In this document: one piece after another, positions 23,894-36,851 of the stretch
How the letters are laid out: the number at the start of each line of letters is the position of its first letter
Position numbering within the stretch: the stretch's first letter is position 1
From: Siphonodentalium dalli
Lineage: Eukaryota > Mollusca > Scaphopoda > Gadilida > Siphonodentaliidae
Reading direction: 5' to 3'
Assembly (NCBI GenBank): GCA_032622095.1
Contig: CP136065.1
Span: forward strand, 205,696,151-205,760,150
Length of the DNA stretch: 64,000 bases
Notes under the pieces: model-generated
Databases searched by the model: none
Told to the model about the DNA's origin: nothing
Seen by the model: only the letters and a program-made list of their open reading frames with translations
Program-made: the position numbers and the translations under genes

Positions 23894-26019
23894 GGGCAAA
23901 TTTATGCTTAATACGTGGTCTGGTTATCGGTTTTCCTGCAGAGATTTCCTCGGTCGAGTCACGGTTAATAAAGTTAATATCTGCCACGTTAGTCAATATG
24001 TTTCCACGAATTTACCGCTTCGAAGAGATACACATGTTGAGATGTGTGTACGTGTGGCTCCGGGTGGGTATTGCTAGTGCCTACTGTCGCGTATAATACC
24101 TCATTAGCAATATTATACAGTACAAGAACTTCAGAATATTTTCATATAATACGTTTATATAGGTACATGCGATTAGAGAGCTGCTCTACTTATCGGGTTT
24201 ATTTGTATACAGATTTAGTTAGTTTGAGCTGAGAATTTTCGCGATGCCGATGCACTAAACATGACGCCGCTATTGAAAGTAATTTACAAACAATTAAAAA
24301 TGATCTCACATATATAAAAAGTTAATCAGACCTAGCATAAGCCAATCCAGCCAGGAGTGAGATAACACAATCGAGACCATATATATCCGGCATGTTTTCT
24401 AGATATCTAATGAGAGGCAAATATATAACCGGGGACAGCCATAGTCTTCAAACGGGATAACCGGGGACATAGCCATAGTCCCCAAACCGGGAGGATTCTG
24501 TCCATAAATGTTTAATTGAGTCCATTCCAGCATTTCTAATGCGCCGTTATTCGGGAGTCAACTCTGTTTATCATTTGATGTGTTATGCCTTAATTTAGGG
24601 GACGAGACACCATCTGTTGCTACAAATACGTCACTGTGAATGATATGTATAGAAGAAAGTTGCCTCAATTATAGATTCTTAGATTGTACATGGGGGCATG
24701 CCAATTATATTCCCACAGCATTGCTCAGTCATGAGTGATCAATTTTGAGCGGAATAGACAGTTCTATGAATGAATTTTACCGTCACTTGTTGTCTTTGTT
24801 GAATTACCAAAATGTACGTAGTATAGACACAAAGACATTTCATGTTAGTTTGCGACTGTCTGGAATACACTCTGCATGTATTTAGTGTTAGTATTCAACT
24901 CAAAGGACGTGTCTGGTGTGGAAGCGATCCTATTAAGAGGGAACCCCCCTGTTTCCGATGTATACAATGGACAGATGGGGATTGAACTCAGGCACTATGT
25001 GTAATCAAGCGAGAGTGTCCTTTAGGGCAGAAAGACGACCGTCTGGTTTCCAATCGACCGCTTCGTCAACACAATTATCTTATTACTTCATGACAGCACT
25101 CACGTTACGCGTTTTATGTCGTACCATAACTGGAAAGCCATCGTTTGAATTAGATAACATGAAACATATATGCGACCAGCTCTATTCTAAGATTGACATG
25201 GCTAGAAGGTCGTCGATATTAAGCCACATATAATCAGCAAACCACGTGATCAGAGGATGTCTGTGATTTGTAATAGAATAATATGATTTTGACCAGTGTC
25301 TTACTTGATGCTTCAGGAGGTTTACAACACATTGTTTTCTGTTTATGTAGATGTATATGTACATGTAGATGTTTATTTGTACAATAAATAAGAATTAATA
25401 ACAAAGCATTGCTATACGAATTAATAGTATTGTACAGGAGCAGCATGACCTACTGGCCTCTTCCTGCTGCCCCTGAATAAATAATACAATAAGAAAATAT
25501 GATGGCGTATGTAGTTTCAGGTTTGCTGGTTGGTGGTGATGTTAAATATACCATATTGATAGTTTAATTGAAAATGGTATAAATTGTGAACTTAAGAGTA
25601 GATATCTTATATAAGTTTGGGTTTGATGGACAAGTTAGAAAAGCCAAATCGGAATAATATGAGGTCGCGACGACCCTATATAATATAGTTTTTGAATTAA
25701 ACAAATTAAAACATTAACATTAGCCAGGGCTGAAGTCGGTTATGGCTCAGCCGTTAGTTGCAAAGCTATTCAAAAGCCGCATAGCGACAACGATACGCAT
25801 GAATTTACGGTATACGCAAGAAGAGGGGTTGGTAGGGGGGGGGCATGATTCGTGAATCTTGGTAAATTTGTTACTTACTATTTATACCGTAGGGCGTTAG
25901 TTCAGTGTGGATCGGAGATTTCTTATTACAATAAAGCGTCTTTCCTGTACAAATAATAAAATGAATGACAATTACGTATCATGGACTTCTAGACGTTTTG
26001 CCAAATCTATATCTATATT
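23894..26019. other. Mostly featureless; short duplication at 24.42-24.50 kb
   Basis: ATAACCGGGGACA and GCCATAGTC are duplicated at about 24426-24490. Otherwise unassigned; a G-rich run lies at about 25835. Confidence 0.45.
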
Positions 26020-26027
26020 TGCAAATA

Positions 26028-26064
<37 letters not shown>

Positions 26065-27640
26065 GTTCTATAGAAATTCACAGGGGACCACCATCTAGGC
26101 ACAAAAGGGGTCTATTAGGGGTAACTTTTACGAGAAAGATAATGGCGAGGGTTAGAATCTTCTCAGGTGACGCCGTTTTTGTCAGGGGCAAAAAAGGGGG
26201 AGGGGCAGAAAAATAAATTGTCGCCGATTGCCACCAAACTTATATATAATCATCCCCATAAAATGAGGAATCTAATGGTGTGGTTAAAATTTGTCAAAAG
26301 TCGCACCATTCACTTCAGGGATGCCCGGAAGGTGAGAGGGGCACCAAAATTTATCAAAATTATTTTTCCACCAAATTGATGCACATTCTTCTAAGATCTT
26401 CTCCGTGATACAAGGAATCTTATTGTGTGTGTTTAAAGATGCGAAATTGGTGTCGTTGGGGTGAGATATTGGGAGGGGCGGTGGCTACTAAATCTGATCA
26501 GAATTGGTTTAGTCGCCGATTGCCACGAAACATATACAAATTCATCCCCATGGTATGAAGTTTCTAATGGCGTGGCTTAAAGCTGTCAAAAGTGTCGTCA
26601 TTTGAGTCCGCATCAAATATTTGCGAATATTTGTCTGTGTTCCATATATAACTTTAAAGGTGGATTATCTCTTTGTAAACATGTATTATATGGTTACCGG
26701 GGTATAAAATATTAGATTTGAATCGAAGACTCCTGTCCGGAAATGCTTCTATTGATTAATATTCGAATATTTTCTGGTCTAAAATGGTGTGTTTGTTTAG
26801 CTAACGAACAATAGTGGTTACTGTTAACAGAGACCAGAAATTGTATTCTACAATTTTGTCACAAATAAACGTTAATTACACTCATTATCGCTTATATATG
26901 TGGAACAAAGCAATACAAACAATCAATCTGGGACATTTGACTTTCGGTGCGTAGCCATAGGAACAGCCCAGTGCTCTATATCGCAATGTGGTATCATCCG
27001 AATGGTCTGTTCTAAAAATAGACACATAAACTGTCCCGATTTAATATTCGAAATAAAATCAATATTAATTGATAGAAGCTTTTCCGGACAGGGATCTTCA
27101 GTTCATATCTATTATTTTATACCCACGCAACTATTTAAAATTTGTTATTTAAAGAGATAATCTATCTTTAAGGGTACGAGCGAGATGGCACCAAGGCGGT
27201 GTAACAGGGGTTACTTTTTACGAGTAAGACAATGATGCGGGTTAAACGTTTCTAAAGTGACGTTGTTGATGTCAGGGGAGGGGATATTATAGCACATATT
27301 TCGACCAAATTGATATATTATTCTTCTCCGTGATACGAGGAATATAAACGTGTGATTTAAAGACGGGAAATGTGTGCTGAGAGATGGGGGACGGTAATAA
27401 CTATGATATGAATTTGTTTAGTTGCCGATTACCACCAAACTTATATTCATCTCCAGTATATAATGCATGAGTCTAATAGATGTGGTTTAAATGTGACACA
27501 AGTGGCGCGATTCAAGTCATGCATGAGTGGAGTTGCACCAACGTTGATACAAATATATTTAGCACTGATTCCACCAAATTCATGCACGTTTTTCTCTAAA
27601 GATATGATGAATTAAATCACATTTGGGGTCGTTTGGGTCA
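26020..27640 (+). repeat. Repeat family E, inverted counterpart
   Basis: Starts with the CTGT run and GTTCTATAGAAATTCAC, then shows GTAACTTTTACGAG, TTGTCGCCGATTGCCACCAA, GATGCACATTCTTCT and GTGTTTAAAGATGCGAAATT motifs, each mirroring 1-1190. A 500-bp stretch (26640-27160) between two blocks looks unrelated. Confidence 0.65.
26026..26065 (+). repeat. (CTGT)n microsatellite at a repeat end
   Basis: Ten CTGT units sit between ATATTTGCAAATAT and GTTCTATAGAAATTCACAGG. The inverted counterpart CAGACAGACAGACA is at 1139-1155 beside the same sequence, so it is the tail of repeat family E. Confidence 0.9.
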
Positions 27641-28569
27641 TCGATGGCGAGAGGAGATTCACTAGCATTTATAAGATTGTTCAATTCGCCGATATCCAAC
27701 AAAGTTATATACATGTATGGTCATTCTGTTTTTGGCATTCCAATTCCACAATCTCGACAAATGGTGACCGAATTAAGTCACTTGAACAATTATATCTTCT
27801 CAACTGTCATATTTATATGGGGATGAAACATGGCATTCCTATATATGTGCTCTAGCAACACAGTTACATAGAAGAAAGCATTAACAGTATATTTATATCA
27901 ATCCATTTAAGAGATACATATATTCATTCAAACTGAAGGACCTTGGATCGTCAAGAGGATTGCATATTAGAATGGTTCATATATATAGCACCAGAATAGA
28001 GGGGCACCTGGACATATCTTTAAAATATCTGTATCTTCATGCAGATATGATAGACTAGATTGATTGATTGATTGATTGATTGATACATCTCTATGTAAAA
28101 CACAATTGTTGTCTTTTATTTTTTTCGAACTAATGTGTTCATGATGTTCATGTTTCATGCTATAACGTCTGAAGTATACGCAGTTGTAAATAAATAAATA
28201 CTTCTTTATTGGTGGGACAGATTAAAGGCGATAAACAAAATGATAATCGCTCCGACCTGACAAGGTGAGCCACTACTTATATTACATATTTAAGTATCAT
28301 GTTTTGTGATGCCATTCTCTATTTCCACCAAATATTCACAGAGGGTGTCACATCACATTAACCTGAGCAACGCCGGGTAACCCTGCTAGTTGAGAATAAT
28401 ACCAGTTTATACTGTATCTACAGGGACAGTTTAAATACACCGAAACATTTTAACGATCGGCGAGTGAACGATTTCAAAACGACCCCAATCAAAAAGCCAC
28501 TTCTGGTCGTTTTTAAACAACCAAGGTGATTATTATAATGACGATTGTATAAAGCGCTTTACCAATTAC
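27641..28569. other. No feature recognised
   Basis: AT-rich, with a GATT microsatellite at 28057-28083. Confidence 0.5.
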
Positions 28570-28965
28570 TTGCTCCATAAGATGCTTTTAAACATTACAT
28601 TACTACCCCATGCAGTCATTTTAATAAACCAACCAATGAACCAGCGGTTGTACATGCGCTGCTGAAATTTGATCAGAACATGCTCTGATACTAACAAGTA
28701 CGAAAAGATGAATGGTATTCTTTTAACACATGAGTTAAAGTGAGCGTGAAGCCGTCCTAATACGAACGACCTTACCAAGGGTCACAACTAGAAGACAGGT
28801 TTGAACAGCGAAAAGCTCTACCGTCGCACTCCGCTTACTCGAAACCTACCCACTGATATGAAACTCAGCAGTCTACCGGCTAGCATTGAACTCATTTGGC
28901 TGTGTTTACAGCGACCACACGTATAACACTCTAACCACTGAGGTACCTAGCTACCGATTTCATTG
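28570..28965 (-). mobile_element. Possible tRNA-derived SINE
   Basis: On the minus strand the sequence GGTACCTCAGTGGTTAGAG near 28945 matches an A box well, followed about 55 bp later by GAGTTCAATGC, a weak B box. The body is not shared with other repeats here. Could be a tRNA pseudogene head alone. Confidence 0.4.
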
Positions 28966-29450
28966 ATGGAATATTATAAATATATCTCTGTTCTTAGAAG
29001 ATCCATATATATATATATATTTTTACTAACGGAAAGGTTTGGATATGCCAGTGACCGCAACAAATGTGAGAAAGCAAACGGTAAATTGTCTTAATAAACG
29101 CTTTGCTCCACCATCGTCATATATCTAAATCCACAGGACCCATCACTATCACATCATTATAGCAGGATCATTTGCCCAATACCGGATACCACCCATCTGA
29201 TTATCATGGAGTAATGAAGTCATATTCAATTCTAAACACCCCATTTCAGTTCCAGTTACAGCAACCAAGTAGTTTTTTGGGGACAGTGGCACCAATGGAG
29301 TCAGGGCAGTAACAGTAATCGGTTATAGATCCGCTATATAAACTTTTTACGAGTTACGCCAATCAAAAGGACACAACACACGCGTTGGTTTACGTCATTG
29401 GGTCGAGGAATTTCCTTTTATGTGGAATTTCGGACAGCGTGTCTGGACTT

Positions 29451-29721
29451 TATAAATGAGAGTCACTTCCTGGTGTGAATGGAGGTCGATATATTGCGTA
29501 TGGATACGAGTACAATTACGAACGGTTCGATGTTGTCTGGAAGTGGGGCCGCTGATTAATATTCTCAAGCAGATGGCTTTGGCACGTCACCGTCATATGG
29601 TTTGATCCTTGATGAAGAAGTGATGGGTGACGGCCAATTTGTTGTAACGAGCACGGCCGGTTGTAATGGGTCGGCTAGAGCAATGACATTGGTTACCAAT
29701 GGTGTCAAGGCCGAGCTGTGA
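29451..29721 (+). pseudogene. TATA-led 80-codon frame with one internal stop (unrecognised)
   Basis: TATAAAT at 29451 is followed by ATG at 29479. The frame reads MEVDILRMDTSTITNGSMLS, meets a TAA at 29557, then stays open through YGLILDEEVMGDGQFVVTST to TGA at 29719-29721. The composition after the stop looks protein-like. It may be a decayed gene start, a joined pair of short exons, or chance. No family recognised. Confidence 0.2.
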
Positions 29722-30248
29722 CAAATACTTAATTGCATATTACCATATAGTATGGCACAATTCTGATTATGATTCCGGATTTTATAATTGGATGCTATGC
29801 GGTCGACGTCAATGTTTATCACTATAAAACAGGTAGTTAGATGGGACAGCCATGAACTCTGATTGGACGCCAAGCTACTGATATCTTGGTTATATGTCCG
29901 CAGATAATCGGTTTATCATTCGTAAAGTAGTCTGGAAGTTCACTCCGCGGCGTATTGACAGCGAAGCTATAGTTTAATGTTATTGGGTCAGATATGATTT
30001 AGAGTGAATGTTTCTGAGTGACAAAGTGTTAGTCTGGTCCTGTCGTCCACTAATTCAATGCTTGAAATCTGGGTTGCCATAGTTGATTTAATAATGCTTG
30101 GATCTTGTTGACCAACTTTCGAGTAATGCGGTGGGTGTTTTGTGTCAGGTATACAAAAATATCTGTTATAATTCGCCCCCTCACAAATCATGTGATTGTT
30201 GCAAAAACCTAAATGTAATAAAAACAAATGAAAACAATCAAACGAACG

Positions 30249-30345
30249 AGCATGACTTTCTGAGATCGTGCTATGCATGATTATCTGAGATCGTTATATG
30301 CATGACTTTCTGAGATCGTTATATGCATGATTATCTGACCGATGG
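30249..30345 (+). repeat. Short tandem repeat, about 4 units
   Basis: GCATGACTTTCTGAGATCGT and GCATGATTATCTGA alternate with ATATGC spacers in units of 25-29 bp. Confidence 0.8.
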
Positions 30346-30829
30346 ATAGAAATTAAATGAATAAGCGCAAAATATTGCAATAATATCGCAAGCGGTGCGC
30401 TTATAAGCGTTTCCACTTGCAATATTATTGCGTTATTGGGCGCGAAAATAGCGCGCTTAATATACCACTTCTTTTGACATTAGCAACATCACTAGAAAGG
30501 ACCCCGAAACGAGCATTGCTGACACGAAGGCTATCTATCCTTGTACATATCGTTTTTTGTATATTCATGCCAGCTTATTATGTAGCCTATTTATTGAGCA
30601 GATCGATTCTCAGTTGTACCTGGTGGCATTCGCCAACTCATTAATACTGTAAGTTGCATATTCTATCGTATCATTCTTCTTAGTTACATTTCCTGTTTCA
30701 TCTGTTCCATTTGTATGTACCAAATGATATGTATATATGATTAATTATACAATGTATATCGAATCTTCAGTATTGGATGAAATAGAGGTATATATAGAAA
30801 GGACCCCGAAACGAGCATTGCTTGAAACA

Positions 30830-32713
30830 ACACTACCGCGCTCGCTGTGTCATATATGAAATGATCTTGACATTGTGCTCTCACATATTTCTGTACATAC
30901 ATGTTTACTGGTATGTTTCCGTTCTGGTATACACTGATTTTCCTATGCGCACAGTACTTTTATATCGAGTGACAGGACTCCCTCCTACAAAACATATTTC
31001 CACATGACTGCTTATGTAAACGAATTTTCGACAACCTCCCATAATGGGGATAGAAATTGAACATATTAGGACAGTCATTGGTTTGTTCAACAACTTTGCG
31101 CTCCAGAGGTCAACGAAACGATGTCACCGGCGAAAAACAACTCACTGTGGGTGGAAATTCTTTCAAATAAAACGCGATACGTAATTGGGGTATCAGATCG
31201 TTCTGATGATTTTAATGCCAGTAAGTATTGGGAACAAGCTAATTTTAAATAGACGAGCAAAACAGTATACTGCCATTAGTGCCGAAATGCACAAAACTGC
31301 TGAATAAGTAAGATCACTAACTCGCGGTGAATCCGCCATTTGGTCTCCGGAGGTCGAAGTTAAGAAGTAGCATCTTTTTTAGCATATGGCTCCAGTCTGG
31401 GAATTCCCAAAATAAAATGGCAACAGTTCGTTACCGAATCGCAGGTGTAACAACTTCATAAAACTAATTAAACAATCACCCTGAATACATACAATACGTA
31501 GGATTCGCACAGTAGATGGATTGAGTGTATCACATATGTTTTTGCGTTATTTGTTTATCGCAAATACTCGCTATTTATCAGTAAATTATGAGAAGTTCGT
31601 TGCCAAAGGGGGCGTCCATCGCTTAAACGTCTGAATTAATGTCCGCACCGTCACCAGATCCTAACTCTGTAGATTACATGGCCACAAAACAATTCTTAAA
31701 CCCGTAGGTTCACTCAGAATAACTGAAATTATGCCATCAAATACTGATAAAAAATGCTCGCATTGTCGAATGATTACAAATGGATGCTGGCTACTTCTTA
31801 ACTTTTACCTTTTACCGGTGGGTTGGGTAAAATGCTAGGAATCGGACCATATGGAACCATCGGCCATCTTGAAAATCGCGAACCAGTGACAAGGCTTATA
31901 CAATCCAAATTAAACCCGAAGACATATTAACAGAGGTATCACTTCACCGCTGCTAATACTTTTCAATAAATATCTTGCGATCTGTTCTTTTCCAAGTTCT
32001 TGAACACATGCGACGATATCTCTTCTATACAAGTCTCAGAAAAATACAGGAAAAACTGAAATTTACCACACAATTAACGCACTCTGTCTCGAATAATCGA
32101 ATTTTGATAGAAAGGGGTTCGCCTTCGCTCAATGAAAGAATAAACAAGCTTATAAACAATACTTGCCAAGATTATTTGTCAATGAAACTCTTAAATATTT
32201 GTCTGAAATCTTGCCTCAATACAGTCATCTTTAATTCAATTGCGCGTTACGCCACCATATGTTCGATTGTGATAACCTAATTGTACTGTCCACAAGGAAC
32301 CAAGTTCCCGAATACCATATCAATCGTTATATGGAATCGACCTTCGAGCGCCTGGATTCATTGCTTACTAGCTCCCCTCAGAGACATCATGTCGAAGATT
32401 TATGTGCATGTGTAAAGCATATTCAATCGTAGTCCGTTATATCTGGTCGGTGTCACAATGGTATACTTAGAACCATGATGGCATATTCATATATACGGCA
32501 ATCATTTAACTTGTATTGCATGCTTCTTGTCCCGCGATAATGGTCTTATGTTAACATATCCGTCATACCAATAAACCTCTCATGTATGGTGTTCAATTTC
32601 CTACTTAAATTTTACCAGTGAAATTATTTTAACATCTATCTGTGACTGCGGTATACATGCACGTCATTGTCTACATGGTCAAATGCATTCCGACTTGACC
32701 GATATGGATAAGA
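30830..32713. other. No feature recognised
   Basis: Unassigned intronic DNA. The 101-codon frame at 31975-32280 has no recognisable motif. Confidence 0.5.
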
Positions 32714-32916
32714 TTAACCCTTTCTATACTAAACACTCATTGATGAGTAGTTGACCCGTAGGAAATGTTTAGATGTAAGTCGTTTGTTGAACCTGTTATA
32801 TGAACATTTCCCGAATAAATAGGGCTCCTTCTGCACTTTTGTTGCCTCTCGTCTGCTTATATTACCTGTACATACCTCCAAATCAATAATAGACCTTTCC
32901 GATGTACACTGTTTAA
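32714..32916 (+). mobile_element. TTAA-flanked repeat R, copy 1
   Basis: Begins TTAACCCTTTCTATACTAAA. It shares GGAAATGTTTAGAT, AACATTTCCC and the CCTCCAAATCAATAATAGAC block with the other copies. The right end is diverged, with TTAA at 32913-32916. Confidence 0.55.
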
Positions 32917-33009
32917 CTTAGTGCGACAATTAATTTAGTCTCGAAAATCGAAATGGTTAAACCAAAGGCGCCATCTCATATACTACTAGTATATATATAT
33001 GAAAGTGGC

Positions 33010-34360
33010 ATAGCCTCGCCCATCACCGCGCCCTTATTTCAGGGATCAGTGACAACCATGCCCGTATGTCGGATATCAGAGGGGTCACTGTATACGATCT
33101 AACCGCACATATCAGAGATAAGAAATAACCACGCCTTATGTCATGGATCAGAGAGGTTTTAACCGCCCTCATATATATCCGCGATCAAGGGGCGCTGTAT
33201 ACCATTTAACCGCCCGTATATGTGTCAGGAATCAGAGGGGGCGCTGCACACGATTTAACCGCCCGTATATGTGTCAGGAATCAGAGGGGGTGCTGCACAC
33301 GATTTAACCGCCCGTATATGTTTCAGGAATCAGAGGGGGCGCTGCACACGATTTAACCGCCCGTATATGTGTCAGGAATCAGAGGGGGGCGCTGCATACG
33401 ATATAACCGCACGTATACGTGTCAGGAATCAGAGGGGGTGCTGCATACGATTTAACCGCCCGTATATGTGTCAGTAATCAGAGGGGGGCGCTGCATACGA
33501 TTTAACCGCCCGTATATGTGTCAGGAATAATAGGGGGTGCTGCATACGATTTAACCGCCCGTATATGTGTCAGGAATCAGAGGGGGCGCTGCATACGATT
33601 TAACCGCCCGTATACGTGTCAGGAATCAGAGGGGGCGCTGCACACGATTTAACCGCCCGTATATGTGTCAGGAATCAGAGGGGGGCGCTGCATACGATTT
33701 AACCGCCCGTATATGTGTCAGGAATCAGAGGGGGTGCTGCATACGATTTAACCGCCCGTATATGTGTCATGAATCAGAGGGGACGCTGCACACGATTTAA
33801 CCGCCCGTATATGTGTCAGGAATTAGAGGGGGCGCTGCACACGATTTAACCGCCCGTATATGTGTCAGGAATCGGAGGGGGTGCTGCATACGATTTATCC
33901 GCCCGTATATGTGTCAGGAATCAGAGGGGGTGCTGCATACGATTTAACCGCCCGTATATGTTTCAGGAATCAGAGGGGGGTGCTGCATCCGATTTAACCG
34001 CCCGTATATGTGTCAGGAATCAGAGGGGGGGGGGTGCTGCATACGATTTAACCGCCCGTATATGTGTCAGGAATCGGAGCGGGTGCTGCATCTGATTTAA
34101 CCGCCCGTATATGTGTCAGGAATCAGAGGGGGTGCTGTATACGATTTAACCGCCCGTATATGTGTCAGGAATCAGAGGGGGCGCTGTATACGATTTAACC
34201 GCCCGTATATGTGTCAGGAATCAGAGGGGGTGCTGCATACGATTTAACCGCCCGTATATGTGTCAGGAATCAGAGGGGTAGCTGCATACGATTTAACTGC
34301 CCTTAATATATGTCGGGGTTAAGATGGGTACGCTGTATACGAATTGACGAACGTTGCTGG
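33010..34360 (+). repeat. 49-bp GC-rich minisatellite, about 23 units
   Basis: The unit contains GTCAGGAATCAGAGGGGGCG, CTGCACACGATTTAACCGCC and CGTATATGT. Units at the left edge (33010-33180) and right edge are diverged, and the middle is homogeneous with a variable G run of 4 to about 10. It lies about 350 bp downstream of the 224-bp receptor exon in transcription order. Confidence 0.95.
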
Positions 34361-34519
34361 CATGAACTAGAATCATTATTTAGTAAAACGATGATCGTTA
34401 GCTGAAATCGATCTTATCTATATCAGCATGAATTACGGCAACTTTGTTTGTAATTTGAATTTTCTGATGTTGAAAGATTTTACTTAGGGAATCTGGCAAT
34501 AAATCAACTCTCGAATAAA

Positions 34520-34699
34520 CTAACCATTTCCTTGATATATACCCATGTATCTAAACATTTCCCATCAACGAAAAGTAATCCTGCTGAATTATGTATTATG
34601 TTTCCGTTTGTCTGTTGTCTGATTAAATTTCATCAACATCCCTCCAAATGAATAATGTAACATCCCAATGCATACTCACGAAAGTCAAGAAAGGGTTAA
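34520..34699 (+). mobile_element. TTAA-flanked repeat R, copy 2, abutting a splice donor
   Basis: Contains TCTAAACATTTCCCATC and CCTCCAAATGAATAAT, and ends GAAAGGGTTAA (TTAA 34696-34699). The left end is mutated (CTAACCATTTCC). Its right border is only about 10 nt beyond the 3' boundary of the 34710-34933 exon, inside the downstream intron, leaving the GTGAGT donor intact. Confidence 0.6.
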
Positions 34700-34709
34700 A
34701 TGTACTCAC

Positions 34710-34933
34710 CTCATTCCGTAAACTAATGAACCGTTGCCATGAAGACGAATCATTTTATTTTTCTCGGTGACGTCGTGAAGAAACGAGTTTTTGTCATTGG
34801 CGAAGAATGTGTCCGGAACCCAAATTTTCTCTGCGAATGTACCAGTTAGTGTGATGCTGTCATTGGCATTTTCTGAATACACAAGCCGCTCATCTCGCCA
34901 GTATTGGTTTAAGTACATCGTGATGGTATAATC
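34710..34933 (-). CDS. GABA-A receptor beta-type subunit, ligand-binding domain exon (224 bp)
   Basis: Seen: an open exon between a TTCACAG acceptor (bases just above 34933) and a GTGAGT donor (34709-34704). It encodes 74 full codons plus two bases of a split Arg codon. It opens with DYTITMYLNQYWRDERL (loop D region), has a possible N-glycosylation sequon NDS at residues 24-26, and carries the loop A block WVPDTFFANDKNSF at residues 38-51. It closes with KNKMIRLHGNGSLVYGM. Known: the matching vertebrate GABRB exon is 221 bp, so this one is one codon longer with the same phases. The FANDKNSFLHDVTEKNK stretch is typical of invertebrate LCCH3-type beta subunits. The aromatic loop A residue is Phe where vertebrate beta subunits have Tyr. 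Downstream exons (Cys-loop, TM1-4) were not found to the left. A MITE ends about 10 nt into the intron beyond the donor. Confidence 0.93.
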
Positions 34934-35012
34934 CTGTGAACGAAATGAACGGTCGTCGGTTATCACTATGGCGACAGTAATATTGGGGTGTATCTGCACT
35001 CGAGATTTATAA

Positions 35013-35996
35013 ATAGGGAGGTTTCGCAACTCACGACTACGTTTAGCTATTCGTGGTCGTAAACTTCGTGTGGGGCCAAAAGATTCGTTTCACAAAAGAT
35101 AATGTCAACGATTAGGATTACTGAACCCGACAAGGCACGGATAGTCGTGCTCAGTAAATTTTTTGCTCTGCGTGATCTACCAGCTATTTTTATGCACAAC
35201 GCGTTCAATAATATTCAATTCAATCGGCTTTAATAGTGTTCGACGCTTGATAAGCGATGGCTGTTTGATTCAACAAAACTAATTGACTGACTGTATCTTT
35301 AAATGAAAATTTTGATACAAACGGAAGATAATGATACCATGTCCGTTATGACGGTTATGACATCACGTAGATCATGCCATGAATCTCTATTCTGACTAAC
35401 GCCCGTAGAGATCATATTCAACTAGTACAAAACCTGTGAACTTTTTGAAGTTTTGACAGGGAACCTTATAAAGTCGAAAAAATAAAGCGGGGAATATAGT
35501 TCTTAGTTGTTAATTGTTTCTTAATAATGTACTTCACTGTAGGTGAATGTCCCAATTCTAAATTGCATTTTTTCTCTTACTTTTGTGAGCCGATATCGCA
35601 ACAAACATCGAATTAATTACCCAGGAGAAATACCATATTTGTAAGCGACTCAACGCAAAATCGCTCTCAATTTCACTTAAATCGTGAAATTTCGAGTTGG
35701 AACCTTCACATGCAGTGAAGTACATTATTAAGGAATGGATAATAACTAAGAAATATGTTCCCCGCGTTATGTTTTCGGCTTTATAAGGTTCCCTGTCAAG
35801 ACTTAAAAAAGTTTCAAGGTTTTGTACTGGTGGAATATGATCTCTACGGACGTTAGCCAGAGTAAAAATTCATTGCATGATCTAGACATCACGCACTTAG
35901 AACGTGCGCATAGTTTGATGCGATCCTGCGCATTTCATGACGTAGTACGCCAAGCGTAATCGTAACTATATCCGTGTGTTTTGCGAAACCTCCCTA
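35013..35996 (+). mobile_element. Element K, short form (GGGAGGTTTCGCAA ends)
   Basis: Both ends carry GGGAGGTTTCGCAA in inverted orientation, with TA just outside. The left segment (to about 35160) matches 15655-15795, a segment at 35240-35310 matches 17300-17370, and the right segment (35893-35990) matches 17783-17885. A fold-back sequence fills the middle. It lies about 80 bp upstream of the 224-bp exon's acceptor, within the intron. Confidence 0.6.
35361..35892. repeat. Fold-back repeat inside element K
   Basis: Inverted arms of about 200 bp (35361-35565 and 35690-35892) around a 125-bp spacer. Shared landmarks are GTAGAGATCATATTC, GACAGGGAACCTTATAA and AATGTACTTCACTG. A diverged relative at 52130-52840 holds the 299-bp insertion. 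Confidence 0.65.
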
Positions 35997-36851
35997 AAAT
36001 GTTGCGCAATGTTTCGCATCGAGTAAGGCTGATTATTGTTTTCAAAATTAATTATCTCCAAACCGAGGACCATGTTACATAGAACTCCCCAAATGGGATT
36101 CGGTTAAACAGGATCTCACAATCTCGCCTGCATCTGCATATATTGTCATGCTTCATTCTATTTCTTTCAAGCTTTAAGCTTTGTCACGCAACGAAAGCCT
36201 GGACTGTGAGGCTCCGGTCAAGCTTGACTGACGGAGCTTGCCTGGTTATTTTGACAGTTGCTATTAAATACCGGTGGACCAATTCTTTGTTTTAGTGACC
36301 ACGTGTGGCCTACTCATTGGGTACATGTTACAATGACCAATTCAACTCATCGGAAACGGCAACGACTGGGGTGATTGGAAATGGTGCGTGCGGTTGTTCG
36401 ATACTGGGATGAGGATAAAAATAGTTGAAGCCACATATGCCAGATAAAATTAAGATTACTCGAAACAAATGAAATCCAAAAGGATGCTATTGCAATCTGA
36501 GGTACAAGTTCTTGCTATCCAGGATACGAAATCCTTGTCGTAAAGGCACAGATTGTTATTATAAAACACGCATTCGGTGTATAGCTTGTGTAACTTGGCA
36601 ATGGTTTAACATGACCAACAATTAGGTCTGTTTGCGTATCCGTGGGCAGGCATATATGGTAATAAACTTACATGTATAAAATGTATTAAAGGCAGCAAGT
36701 GACTTGGTGGAAGCGGATTTGTGCTGTCCTATCTAAAAAGACTGATCGAATATTTTAACAGTTGGAATGTTCCTGCTTCATTTAAGAGTGACCCACATTA
36801 AATATGACGTATCTACGTTTTAGACAATTATTGCAGTACTGTCCTATTGCC
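35997..36851. other. No feature recognised
   Basis: Unassigned intronic DNA. Confidence 0.5.

Noticed and set aside
33010-34360. CRISPR-like regular array
   Set aside because: The repeats are contiguous with no unique spacers, and the genome is eukaryotic.
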